This document shows, piece by piece, positions 48,001 to 56,315 of a DNA stretch of 64,000 bases (positions within the stretch are counted from its first letter, which is position 1; each line of letters begins with the position of its first letter). Origin of the DNA: Desulfopila inferna (GTDB lineage Bacteria; Desulfobacterota; Desulfobulbia; Desulfobulbales; Desulfocapsaceae); contig NZ_JAFFQE010000001.1 of NCBI RefSeq assembly GCF_016919005.1, positions 744,001 through 808,000 on the forward strand, written 5' to 3'. A program made the translations under genes and the position numbers. A model generated the notes under the pieces. The model made no database searches and was not told the origin of the DNA. It saw only the letters and a list, made by a program, of their open reading frames with translations.

Positions 48001-48698
48001 TTTATCGGGACATGCGCTGCTACGGCCTGGGAGAGCTCAATTATCGCCGGGCCCGCCTGGCCGGGGTAAACTTCATACGCTATGACCCCCAAAACAACAA
48101 TCCGCAGATCGAGGTCGCCGAAAACGGTATTACCATATCTCTGACCGATCCCTCCATACAGCTTCCAGTGAAGCTTTTTCCGGATATGTTGGTGCTCTCA
48201 ACCGGGATCAAGCCGCGGGATACCGAGGATCTTGCCTCCATGCTCAGGGTACCCAGAAACAGTTCCGGTTTTTTCATTGAGGCTCATGCCAAGCTGCGGC
48301 CTGTCGATCTTCCCAGCGAGGGTCTGTTCATGGCCGGAACGGCTCATGCTCCGAAAGATGCCGGAGAAACCATCTCCCAGGCTCAGGCGGCAGTGGCCAG
48401 GGCTACCACCATCCTGGCAAAGAAGAAACTGCAGATGTCCGGCGTGGTATCCACTGTAGACCCGACCAATTGCGCGGTTTGTCTCACCTGCGTCAGGGCC
48501 TGTCCCTATGGAGTCCCCTTTATCAATGATCAACATTCCGCCGAAATCAATGCGGCACTGTGTCAGGGCTGCGGCATCTGCGTGGCCGAGTGCCCGGCCA
48601 AAACCATTTCCATCGGGCGCTATCAGGATCGAAATATTTCCGCAAAACTAGGTGCGTACACCAATATGGAAACAGCCGAAGCCAAAGGAGTAGAATGA
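45039..48698 (+). CDS. hdrA: Heterodisulfide reductase subunit A (HdrA), double-module form
   Basis: A 1219-residue flavoprotein. Two HdrA-like FAD modules lie in one chain: the first at residues ~15-300 (GGGISGMQSALDL, AIGGKMAQLDK, with cysteine pair C67/C70) and the second from ~801 (VIGGGLAGMTAAEEA). Several ferredoxin motifs are spread through it: near 119-129, 181, 206, 264 and 297, then two near 1143 and 1174. This is about twice the length of a single HdrA. In MetFV-HdrABC-MvhD complexes HdrA is the flavin-based electron-bifurcating or confurcating core. Start and end overlap hdrB and mvhD by ATGA. I see cysteines, not UGA, at all the expected HdrA positions. Confidence 0.92.
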   Translation: MNQNVQPVKDTPAVPIGAVLVIGGGISGMQSALDLANSGLKVYLVESSPAIGGKMAQLDKTFPTNDCSMCIVSPKLVEVGRHRNIELLTHSELKELHGDAGNFRATITQHARYVDVAKCTGCGLCELVCPVTHISAFPFRKEDDDKNKKLRAKEKKILPTQKAVEPTALHSWNFTVDEKKCSQCGSCHRVCLQNAIAWQKKEYARIDQEKCSGCGACLAACPDKYRAITVSAAPEMEKSIGAAIHERSSKLKQAFAIRETNDCIRCGLCVLTCKKVMNIGALKMVENGIQAGLDICQVCGACVSNCPVDFLQIEQVTNKIPHPLYDSFNENLSLRKPINIHYPQAVPRVPVIDEKSCIQLNSGACGTCATICGVGAIEYTHRETDREIEAGSVIFSPGIEVFDARKRGEYGYGTYKNVVTSIEFERLLSASGPTSGTVARPGDGAHPKKIAWIQCVGSRDHSCNRDYCSSVCCMYATKEAFIAREHDSSIEPTIFYIDMRSFGKNFDDYVSRAKDHNVRFIRAMVSRVFEDPQTGNLELRYIDEAGKKIAEEFDMVVLSVGVQVPEKTKELAEKINIDLDRFGFAVTGTFSPLATSRPGVFVSGAVNGPKDIPETVSEASGAAQAAAANLSSVRGSLITREILPEERIISPEDELRIGVFICHCGANIASVVDVEEVTEYAKTLPGVVYAEHPLYTCSQDTQERVRDIIKDHDLNRVVICACSPTTHEPLFMSTLRQAGINKYFFDMANIRDQCSWVHPTEPKLATEKSKRLTRMAVANAAMGEALEELEFDVNSGLLVIGGGLAGMTAAEEAAKQGFTVYLVEQQAQLGGQLLRLQRSWDGSSFARYMEQLRDRLLENDKIKIFTSSMVVEQTGFVGSFETDIMTPSGATRTIKHGAILVATGGEENRPGLHQLGQNDTVMTQTDFEALLEQADNEALPSGSMVMLQCAGSRDEDHLPYCSRVCCNQAVKNALALKERSPQTRIDILYRDMRCYGLGELNYRRARLAGVNFIRYDPQNNNPQIEVAENGITISLTDPSIQLPVKLFPDMLVLSTGIKPRDTEDLASMLRVPRNSSGFFIEAHAKLRPVDLPSEGLFMAGTAHAPKDAGETISQAQAAVARATTILAKKKLQMSGVVSTVDPTNCAVCLTCVRACPYGVPFINDQHSAEINAALCQGCGICVAECPAKTISIGRYQDRNISAKLGAYTNMETAEAKGVE

Positions 48699-49153
48699 TG
48701 AATGACTTTAATCCAAGTGTCATCGTTTTTGCCTGCCGCCACTGAGCATACACCGCCGCGGACCTGGCAGGTTCGGAACGACGCTCCTATCCACCATCGA
48801 TCAGCATAGTAATGCTGCCGTGTACCGGCAGAATTGATGAATCACTTCTGCTCAAGGCCTTTGAAAACGGCGCAGACGGAGTCATGGTCATCGGCTGTCT
48901 CGAAGGAGACTGCCATTACGTCTCCGGCAATATCCGGGCCAAAGCGCGCGTCAAGCGTGTCTATTCCATCCTGGAGAAAATACATATAGGTGCCGAGCGC
49001 ATACGAATGTACAACCTCAGTGCGGGTGAAGGAGCCAGGTTTGCCGCCTTCGCCAATGAATTTGTCGACAAGATCAAAGAACTTGGTCCAAGTCCGATCA
49101 ATCAAATACGCGATAAGGAAACCAGGAAGGCTCCACAGGAGGAGACGATATGA
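48695..49153 (+). CDS. mvhD: MvhD/HdrD-delta subunit with UGA-encoded selenocysteine
   Basis: Reading the TGA at 48743-48745 as selenocysteine (residue 17) gives a 152-residue MvhD: FACRH-U-AYTAADLAG in place of the FCCNWCSYGAADLAG of cysteine forms. The rest of the family follows (PCTGRID, IGCLEGDCHY, LSAGEGARF). The [2Fe-2S]-cluster cysteine is thus replaced by selenocysteine. MvhD links an electron donor to HdrA. Start ATG overlaps the hdrA TGA (ATGA) as in the rest of the operon, and the stop overlaps metV. Normal gene calling would give only a downstream fragment from 48812. Confidence 0.92.
48743..48780 (+). promoter_or_regulatory. UGA codon with bacterial-type SECIS hairpin (MvhD)
   Basis: GGACCT (48760-48765) and AGGTTC (48769-48774) form a stem with one G-U pair and a GGC loop, extendable by C-G pairs with a bulge. 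The loop starts about 20 bases after the UGA and begins with G, within the range accepted for bacterial SECIS. Confidence 0.7.
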
Positions 49154-49815
49154 TCACAGGTACCCCAAAACCCATCGAGGAAATTCTGGAGATGGTTGAA
49201 CCATATGACAACATCATTGTAGCCGGGTGTCATGGTTGTGTTACCGTCTGCCGCGTCGGTGGCCACAAGGAAGTCGAGGTGCTTTCTTCCACCCTGCGCC
49301 TGGCCAGGGAGGCAGCCGGAAAGAATCTCAACATCAGAGAAATTAGTCTTGAGCGACAATGCGACCCGGAATATGTCGAAACCATGCGTCCCTATGTCGC
49401 GGATTACCAGGCCGTTCTTTCCATCGCCTGCGGAGCGGGCATTCAGTTTCTTGCCGAAAAATTCAGCAAGACCCCACTTCTTCCCGGGATCAATACCGGC
49501 TTTCTGGGGGTGACCGAGAGACAGGGAGAATGGTCGGAGAGATGCCAGGGCTGCGGCGACTGCGTCCTCCATCTGACCGGAGGAATCTGTCCTGTCACCC
49601 GCTGTGCCAAACAACTTTTTCACGGCCCCTGCGGCGGCTCGACCGCCGGAGTATGCGAGATCGACAAGGATGTACCCTGCGGCTGGCAGCTCATCATCGA
49701 CCGCCTCAAATCTCTGGACCAGATGGACAACTACACCAAGCTGAAGCCCTATAAAGGATGGAATTCTTCAAGAGACGGCGGCCCTCGCCGAATTATCAGG
49801 GAGGACATGATCTAA
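49150..49815 (+). CDS. metV: MetV, methylenetetrahydrofolate reductase partner subunit
   Basis: A 221-residue protein with the MTHFR C-terminal (MTHFR_C) pattern: CHGCVTVCRVGG near residue 27, then CQGCGDC...GICPVTRCAKQ...GPCGG with iron-sulfur-type cysteines. MetV pairs with MetF in acetogens to feed electrons to methylene-THF. It overlaps mvhD by four bases and metF by TAATG. Confidence 0.9.
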   Translation: MITGTPKPIEEILEMVEPYDNIIVAGCHGCVTVCRVGGHKEVEVLSSTLRLAREAAGKNLNIREISLERQCDPEYVETMRPYVADYQAVLSIACGAGIQFLAEKFSKTPLLPGINTGFLGVTERQGEWSERCQGCGDCVLHLTGGICPVTRCAKQLFHGPCGGSTAGVCEIDKDVPCGWQLIIDRLKSLDQMDNYTKLKPYKGWNSSRDGGPRRIIREDMI

Positions 49816-50741
49816 TGAAATCAGGAAGCAATCTTGAAAAAGTTCTGGCAGCCGGTCATTTCTCCGTCACCGCCGAGTGCGGGCCTCCCCGCGGAGCGGA
49901 CGGTGATCATGTCAGAAAAAAAGCCGCCTTCGTCAAAGGCAATGTCGATGCCTGCAACGTCACCGACAACCAGACCTCGGTGGTGCGCATGAGTTCGCTG
50001 GCCGGCTGTCTGCTCGTGAAGGAGTGCGGGGTAGAGCCGCTGATCCAGATGGTTGTCCGGGATCGCAACAGAATTGCCCTGCAGTCCGACCTGCTGGGGG
50101 CATCAGCCATGGGGGTGCACAATCTTCTGTGTCTCTCGGGCGATCATCAGAAATTCGGAGACGATCCTCAGGCCAAAAATGTCTTCGATATCGACTCCAT
50201 GCAGCTGATTCATCTTGCCAAAACCATGCGCGACGACGGTGTTTTTCCGTCAGGAGACAAACTGCAGGGGGCGCCAAAATTTTTTATAGGATGTGCGGTC
50301 AACCCCTTCGCCGACCCTTACGAGATAAGGGTTCCGAGACTGCGGCTCAAGATGGAGGCCGGTGCCGATTTTGTGCAGACTCAATGCATATATAACATGG
50401 AAACCTTCAATAGATATATGGAAGAGGCCAAAAAAGAAGGGCTGCATGAGAAAATTAAAATCCTTGCCGGTGTTACCCCGTTGAAATCCGCGGGCATGGC
50501 CAAATTCATGAATAAGTTTGTCGCCGGTATCGATATCCCCGAGGCTGTGATCAAGCGCATTGCCGACGAACCCAAGGAAAAGCAGGCTGCCAAGGGAATC
50601 GAGATGTGCATTGAACAGATTCAGGAACTCAAGGAAATGGAAGGGATAGCCGGAGTGCATGTCATGGCAATTGAATGGGAGGAAAAACTCAATGAAATTA
50701 TCGGGGGAGCGGACCTGCTGCCCCGTCCAGTTGTCGATTGA
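49815..50741 (+). CDS. metF: Methylenetetrahydrofolate reductase MetF
   Basis: A 308-residue MTHFR barrel with the typical VTAECGPPRGAD start, NVTDNQ, MVVRDRNRIALQSDLLGA, LCLSGDH and FVQTQCIYNMETF. It reduces 5,10-methylene-THF to 5-methyl-THF, as part of the methyl branch of the Wood-Ljungdahl pathway. The ATG at 49815 overlaps metV's TAA; the upstream in-frame start at 49758 lies inside metV. Confidence 0.93.
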   Translation: MKSGSNLEKVLAAGHFSVTAECGPPRGADGDHVRKKAAFVKGNVDACNVTDNQTSVVRMSSLAGCLLVKECGVEPLIQMVVRDRNRIALQSDLLGASAMGVHNLLCLSGDHQKFGDDPQAKNVFDIDSMQLIHLAKTMRDDGVFPSGDKLQGAPKFFIGCAVNPFADPYEIRVPRLRLKMEAGADFVQTQCIYNMETFNRYMEEAKKEGLHEKIKILAGVTPLKSAGMAKFMNKFVAGIDIPEAVIKRIADEPKEKQAAKGIEMCIEQIQELKEMEGIAGVHVMAIEWEEKLNEIIGGADLLPRPVVD

Positions 50742-50782
50742 AAGGCTGTTTAACCATAGAGCACTACTAATGGAGGATGTAT

Positions 50783-51169
50783 ATGTCAGAGAAGAAAAAG
50801 ATTCTGTTGGTCGATGATGATCCGGATTTTGTAGAAGCTGTCAAGGTCATTGTAGAAAAAGGCGGATACGACGTGCGTGTCGCCTATGACGGTCAGGAAG
50901 GCCTGGAAGCCGTCGCCGAAGAAAAACCGGATCTCATAGTTCTCGATGTCATGATGCCGGTGATGAACGGCCATGAGGCCTGCGCCAAACTCAAGAGCGA
51001 CAAGGAAACAGCCGATATTCCGATTATTCTGTTGACAGCCGTCGCTGACAGAGTCACCACCAGCACCTACACCCATAGGGATATGCTTGAGAGTGAGGCG
51101 GATGACTATATTCCCAAACCCGTTGAGCCCAAGGATCTTCTGGAACTTATCAGGAACTGGGCGAAGTAG
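50783..51169 (+). CDS. CheY-like single-domain response regulator
   Basis: About 128 residues, all receiver: LLVDDDPDF acidic pocket, phospho-acceptor Asp in VLDVMMPVMNG and the Lys in PKPVEPKDLLEL. There is no output domain, so it acts by protein contact or as a phosphorelay step. ATG 50783 is spaced seven bases from GGAGG; an ATG at 50777 is closer. It follows metF by 41 bases and is a candidate partner of the PAS kinase at 42079. Confidence 0.85.
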   Translation: MSEKKKILLVDDDPDFVEAVKVIVEKGGYDVRVAYDGQEGLEAVAEEKPDLIVLDVMMPVMNGHEACAKLKSDKETADIPIILLTAVADRVTTSTYTHRDMLESEADDYIPKPVEPKDLLELIRNWAK

Positions 51170-51361
51170 GTTGGGAACTGGAAAATTCACTGGCAGTCCG
51201 CAGATCCTGCATTACCTGAGCTTGGCGGCGGGCACTGTTGTTCCGTGCGCCTGGCCTGCTGTGCTTTTAAGACACCCTAAAAACACTCCCCCACCCTTTC
51301 CCGCTCCTGGAGAGGGTGCCGGAGGCTTGGTCTGCTTCTCCTTCATTAGCTGGAAAGAGAT

Positions 51362-52858
51362 ATGGATGCTATCAAGATTTTAATTATTGACGACGAAAAG
51401 GTAATCCGCGAAGGCGTGGAGAGAGCTCTGTCAGGCAGAGGGTCTACAGTCTCAAAAGCTGAAAACGGTGAACGGGGCATTGAAATGATGAGCGAAGAAA
51501 CATTTCACATCGTCCTCCTCGATCTGATGATGCCCGGCATTGACGGCTTTGGCGTACTCAAATGGATAAAGGAGAACGAACCTCACATCCAGGTCATTGT
51601 CATCACCGGATTCGCCACGGTTTCCAAGGCTGTCACGGCAATGAAGCAGGGAGCCTTTGATTTTGTCGGCAAACCCTTCACCCCTGACTACATCCGCATT
51701 GTGGTTGACAGGGCAGTAGAGAAGATATCTCTTCGGGCTGAAACCAGAAAATTACGCGCCGAGAGAACACTCAGCCTGGAAGCGATACAAAATGAGCAGA
51801 GCCGGTTGAAGACCGTGTTCAGCTGTATGGTCGAAGCGGTCATCATAACCGATGTGAATGGTATTATTGTCCACCACAACCCCGCTGCCATCAAACTTCT
51901 TGAAATCCAGACCGATCCGGTGATCGGCAAACCTCTGTCCGATTCCATTCAAGATGCAAACGCCGTAAAAATGGTTGAAGAAGCAATTGCCAAATCTATC
52001 GTGGTCACCCGGGAATTCACTCCGGGAACCATTTCCAGGAAATATTTAAGGGCTAACTGTTCACCGGTTAAAGACAGAAGCGGCAATGTCCTTGGTTCCG
52101 TCACTGCCTTCGAGGACATCTCCACCCACAAAGAAATAGATAGGATGAAGTCCGATTTCGTAGCCATGGTGGCTCATGAACTGAAATCACCGCTGGCCTC
52201 GATAGAACAGATGATATACGCCCTGCAGACCGACTGCGAGTACGAGTCATTGAACTCCTGCCGTTCCCTGCATACGCGAATGACAGTGCGCACCAAGGAT
52301 CTGCTCCGCCTTATCGACAATCTCCTCAATCTCTCCAAGCTGGAAAGCGGTACCGTCGTCTTCAATCTCGAACCGATAAAAGGAAACGACATTATAAAAG
52401 ATATAGTTGAGATAGCCACCCCACAGGCGGAAGGGAAAAATATAACAATTAAATATACTCCCTGCGCTCAGGACTGGTGGTTCAATGTCGATTACGACCA
52501 TATCCGCACGGCCTTCATGAACATTGTCTCCAATGCCGTCAAATATACTCCGGACGGCGGCACCCTAGAAATTACCACCTTCCTCAACGGGGGGCTTGCC
52601 AATCTCTCCGTCAAAGATTCAGGCATAGGCATCGACGCCAAAGATCTGCAGCATATCTTCGACAGATTTTTCCGGGTCAAGGGAAAAGCCACACGGCATA
52701 TCACCGGATCCGGCCTTGGTCTGTCCCTGGTCAAGGAGGTTGTTGAGGCCCACCAGGGCTATATTGAAGTGAGTTCAACACCAAATGTGGGGACAACCTT
52801 CATCCTCAGCTTTCCACTGACGGCTCCGGCCGAAACACAGGAAGAGCTGCAGCAGTAG
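51362..52858 (+). CDS. Hybrid receiver-PAS-histidine kinase
   Basis: A 498-residue protein: receiver (1-120; Asp in LLDLMMPGIDG, Lys in VGKPFTPDYI), PAS domain (~150-255), HisKA (H-box VAHELKSPLAS) and HATPase (NIVSNAVKYT, DSGIGIDAKD, GSGLGLSLVK). Receiver-first hybrids commonly take a phosphoryl signal from another kinase. It lies after the CheY-like gene and a 192-base gap, closing the cluster. Confidence 0.88.
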   Translation: MDAIKILIIDDEKVIREGVERALSGRGSTVSKAENGERGIEMMSEETFHIVLLDLMMPGIDGFGVLKWIKENEPHIQVIVITGFATVSKAVTAMKQGAFDFVGKPFTPDYIRIVVDRAVEKISLRAETRKLRAERTLSLEAIQNEQSRLKTVFSCMVEAVIITDVNGIIVHHNPAAIKLLEIQTDPVIGKPLSDSIQDANAVKMVEEAIAKSIVVTREFTPGTISRKYLRANCSPVKDRSGNVLGSVTAFEDISTHKEIDRMKSDFVAMVAHELKSPLASIEQMIYALQTDCEYESLNSCRSLHTRMTVRTKDLLRLIDNLLNLSKLESGTVVFNLEPIKGNDIIKDIVEIATPQAEGKNITIKYTPCAQDWWFNVDYDHIRTAFMNIVSNAVKYTPDGGTLEITTFLNGGLANLSVKDSGIGIDAKDLQHIFDRFFRVKGKATRHITGSGLGLSLVKEVVEAHQGYIEVSSTPNVGTTFILSFPLTAPAETQEELQQ

Positions 52859-52936
52859 ATTAAATTCATCACTGCCGGGGCCGAACCTGTCGAACCCGAA
52901 CCTATCGCAGGCGTACATACTCGCGGCACAGTTGGG

Positions 52937-54496
52937 CTAATCCCGAATTGGATGCACTACTAGATGTCGTTGCGGTTCACAGCCGATACTCGTTGACTCC
53001 AAACCGCGGTCGGTGATCAGCCGGTGCTGAATCTTGCGCAATGCCGATCTCCTTGGCGGCAGAGCGACCTCAACGCCTTCTTCCATTACCTGCTCGATAG
53101 CCAATGTGGTTTCCTGCAGTGTTTTCTGGATTTCATTATCTTCAACACCCGGCACAATATTAAAGACGCGCTGCAGCATACGACGAATCTCGGAAGTGGT
53201 GTTTCTTTTAATCCGGTGAACCGGAGCATCGCTGATTCTTGAGATCTCTTCCAGACCCTGGTTTTTGCCGCGGGAGCGCAGGGCAATGATGATATCGGCC
53301 TTTTGCGGTTTGACGACAGTACGAAGAGACAGCCCCAGTTCCCGGGCCGCACGTTCGATCAGGTCTTTTTTCACGCCGTGAAGATAGAGTCGGGCAGGAT
53401 GAGCAGGCGGCAGCGCCGAAGAAAGCGAAAGCTCAGGCGATGCAACCGTCTTCTCCCTTTGCATATTCCGTCTCGGCTGGTGATCCTTGACCTCGATTTG
53501 ACCGTCCGCTGCCAGTATTCGCCTTTCACAGTGTGGCAGAAGACCACGCAGGATGGTATCGACTGCTCTGGCTGTATCCCTGTGGATGCTGACTTCGTCG
53601 CGACTGGCCATTTCGATCAGTATTTCAAATGTGGGTGGCGCTTTCCGTTCGCTAACGGTTTTGGTGGTACCGCGTCTGCGTGCTTCCTCGTCTCCCAGGG
53701 TGACGGTCTGCACCCCGCCGACAAGATCGGACAGGGTCGGATTCATGATCAGATTTTCCAAAGAATTACCATGGGCCGTACCAATGAGCTGCACACCCCG
53801 CTCGGCGATGGTTCGAGCGGCAGCCGCCTCCGCTTCCGTCCCGATCTCATCGACGATTATCACCTCCGGCATGTGATTTTCCACGGCCTCTATCATGACA
53901 GCATGCTGCCTGTCGGGCCGCGGCACCTGCATGCGCCGCGCCGATCCGATTCCGGGATGCGGAATATCACCATCTCCGGCTATCTCGTTGGATGTGTCTA
54001 TGACAATGACGCGTTTATGCATCTCATCGGCAAGCACCCGCGCCACTTCCCTAAGCTTGGTGGTCTTGCCTACTCCGGGGCGGCCGACAAAGAGAAGGTT
54101 ATCCCCGGTTTCAATCAGATCCCGTAATATCTCTATGGTCCCATAAATAGCCCGCCCTACCCGAATGGTCATACCGATGATCTTTCCCTTGCGGTTTCTG
54201 ATGGCCGAGATGCGATGCAGGGTTCTCTCGATACCAGCCCTGTTGTCCGCGGTAAAGTCCCCCACCAGCGCCAGGGTATGGGCGATATCATCATGATTGA
54301 CCGGATGAGTGCTGAGAGGAACGACACTCCCCGGGAACCGCGCTTCAGCCGGACGTCCGAGATCCATCACCACTTCCACAAGTTCCTCCAGCCCCATACC
54401 GTTCAGAGCGGTCTGGAGCGTGACAGGCAGAGTGGCAACCAGCAGGTTGGCATCATCCATGGCCATTGATGTTGTTTTCTCATTGTCAGTCATCAT
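52937..54496 (-). CDS. R3H-domain AAA ATPase (Ycf45/SpoIIIAA-like)
   Basis: About 519 residues from ATG 54496 (a longer frame starts at 54553). An AAA-type ATPase domain has Walker A GRPGVGKTT, Walker B EVIIVDEIGTEAE and RTIAERGVQLIGTAHG. The C-terminus ends with an R3H-like nucleic-acid-binding segment (RRSALRKIQHRLITDRGLES). Such proteins are widespread, related to SpoIIIAA and plastid Ycf45, and are probably single-stranded nucleic-acid ATPases of unclear role. It is divergent from the PLD gene. Confidence 0.82.
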   Translation of the reverse strand: MMTDNEKTTSMAMDDANLLVATLPVTLQTALNGMGLEELVEVVMDLGRPAEARFPGSVVPLSTHPVNHDDIAHTLALVGDFTADNRAGIERTLHRISAIRNRKGKIIGMTIRVGRAIYGTIEILRDLIETGDNLLFVGRPGVGKTTKLREVARVLADEMHKRVIVIDTSNEIAGDGDIPHPGIGSARRMQVPRPDRQHAVMIEAVENHMPEVIIVDEIGTEAEAAAARTIAERGVQLIGTAHGNSLENLIMNPTLSDLVGGVQTVTLGDEEARRRGTTKTVSERKAPPTFEILIEMASRDEVSIHRDTARAVDTILRGLLPHCERRILAADGQIEVKDHQPRRNMQREKTVASPELSLSSALPPAHPARLYLHGVKKDLIERAARELGLSLRTVVKPQKADIIIALRSRGKNQGLEEISRISDAPVHRIKRNTTSEIRRMLQRVFNIVPGVEDNEIQKTLQETTLAIEQVMEEGVEVALPPRRSALRKIQHRLITDRGLESTSIGCEPQRHLVVHPIRD

Positions 54497-54858
54497 TATC
54501 TCTATTTTTAATTTCAGAACCTGGGCTGACGACCACCACGGTTGATGGTGCAATGTTCATATTATTAAAACTATAATACATTTGCTCTAATGTTCTTTGC
54601 CGAATGGATCATTAGTTTGCACCCTAAATTCTCCAGAGCACCCCTCCAACTTCACCCTTTTTCTCTGTCCCGATCTTAAAAATTTCAGAAAGGAAAAGTA
54701 TGCCGATATCTGTAATTGACATCAGCTTTTGTGGTAATATTGAATTGATCGCAAGTACCGACAAAGAAATTCTCTCCGACCCGGAGTTTTGCCCAGTCTG
54801 TTTGCCTGCAATTCCGCAAAAAACAAAGTCTCTACTATTTACGGAGACGATAATATTT

Positions 54859-56271
54859 ATGAATGGAATTCTACAGGAAACCAAATCCTTTATCCTGGTG
54901 TTGATTTCCGGCTTATTGCTCATGTATATCAGTGGCTGTGCCACTTTCCCCAAGGTCCCAATGCTGGTAGACAGTTATCGGGCCGACGGGCATTCCCCTC
55001 GAATCACTGGTCCGGAAGGACCTCTTTCAGAGGCAGAAGCCAAGGCCTTGCTCAACCGGCTGAAACCAGACAATGAACGAGCAGACATATTGGAGCACCA
55101 CATTGCTTTGATGGAAGCTGTCACGGGCAAACCACTTATTGCAGGAAATAAGGTCACTCTGCTCTGCAATGGTCCGCAGACGTTCTCTGCCATGAAAAAT
55201 GCTATACGAAGCGCCACAGAGAACATCAACCTCGAAACCTTCATTTGGCGGGCTGACCGGGTAGGACGTTCTTTTGCCGATTTGCTGTTGCAAAAGCAGC
55301 AGGAGGGCGTTGATGTTCATGCAATTTATGATGGTTTCGGTGTGTTTAACACTGCTTCGGGTTTCTTTGAACAGATGCGGGAAGGTGGAATCCGGACTCT
55401 TGAATTCAATCCGGTAGGACTTTTTTCCATCCTGGGAGAATGGGACATCAACAACAGGGACCATCGTAAGATTCTGATTGTCGACGGAAAGATAGCCTTT
55501 ACGGGGGGCACAAATATCCACTACCCCTCCATTGAAAAAACATCCGCTGTGATCTCAGATAAAGCGGAGCAGCAGACGGAATACTACTGGAGGGACACTC
55601 ATATACAAATTGAAGGGCCGGCCGTGGCCGAATTCCAAAGGCTTTTTATTACCATGTGGAATAAACACAGCCGCCTGCCGCTCTCATCCGGCCGATATTT
55701 TCCGTCCCTTCAGGAAAGGGGAAATTCACTGGTGCGGGTTCTTACCAATACCCCCTATCAGCCTGTCCCGCATATCTATACAGCCTATATCTCAGCCATC
55801 AAGAATGCGCGGAAATCCATCCACCTGACCCATGCTTATTTCATACCCGACAGGAATCTGCTGAATGCGCTTATTCAGGCCGCACAGGCAGGTGTCGATG
55901 TCAAAATTATCTTACCCGGTGTCAGTGATTTCCGGCTGCCCTTTTATGCGGGTCAGTCTAATTATACAGCATTGCTTGAAGCGGGAGTAAAAGTGTATGA
56001 GCGAAGCGATGTACTGCTGCACTCGAAAACAGCCGTGGTTGATGGAGTGTGGGCCACAATCGGTTCAAGCAATATGGACCACCGCAGCTTTCTTCATGAT
56101 GCCGAAGTGAATGCGGTCATTTTGGATCGGGATTTCGGCAAGCAGATGGAGGACATGTTCGCACAAGATCTCGCCCTCGCCAAAGAGGTTCATCTGGAGC
56201 AATGGAGAGAACGTCCTTTTACGGATCGCCTTAAAGAATGGACGGCGCGTCTGTTCAAATACTGGCTGTAA
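54859..56271 (+). CDS. PLD-family cardiolipin synthase-like lipoprotein
   Basis: About 470 residues from ATG 54859. The N-terminal signal ends in the lipobox ISGC, so it is a predicted lipoprotein. Two HKD phospholipase D motifs follow: NRDHRKILIVDGKIAFTGGTN and LLHSKTAVVDGVWATIGSSNMDHRS. Cardiolipin synthases of this class join two phosphatidylglycerols or transfer phosphatidyl groups. Lipoprotein versions with this lead are often poorly characterised; the role could be membrane lipid synthesis at the outer face. The frame is open upstream to 54700 but that segment is not signal-like. Confidence 0.85.
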   Translation: MNGILQETKSFILVLISGLLLMYISGCATFPKVPMLVDSYRADGHSPRITGPEGPLSEAEAKALLNRLKPDNERADILEHHIALMEAVTGKPLIAGNKVTLLCNGPQTFSAMKNAIRSATENINLETFIWRADRVGRSFADLLLQKQQEGVDVHAIYDGFGVFNTASGFFEQMREGGIRTLEFNPVGLFSILGEWDINNRDHRKILIVDGKIAFTGGTNIHYPSIEKTSAVISDKAEQQTEYYWRDTHIQIEGPAVAEFQRLFITMWNKHSRLPLSSGRYFPSLQERGNSLVRVLTNTPYQPVPHIYTAYISAIKNARKSIHLTHAYFIPDRNLLNALIQAAQAGVDVKIILPGVSDFRLPFYAGQSNYTALLEAGVKVYERSDVLLHSKTAVVDGVWATIGSSNMDHRSFLHDAEVNAVILDRDFGKQMEDMFAQDLALAKEVHLEQWRERPFTDRLKEWTARLFKYWL

Positions 56272-56315
56272 CGCATCTCCGCAACTCGTTTCCGGAAAAG
56301 AGAGGGGTCGGCATT

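Noticed and set aside
45039-48698. Selenocysteine in HdrA
   Set aside because: HdrA selenoproteins exist, but this frame has no internal UGA and cysteines at all expected sites.
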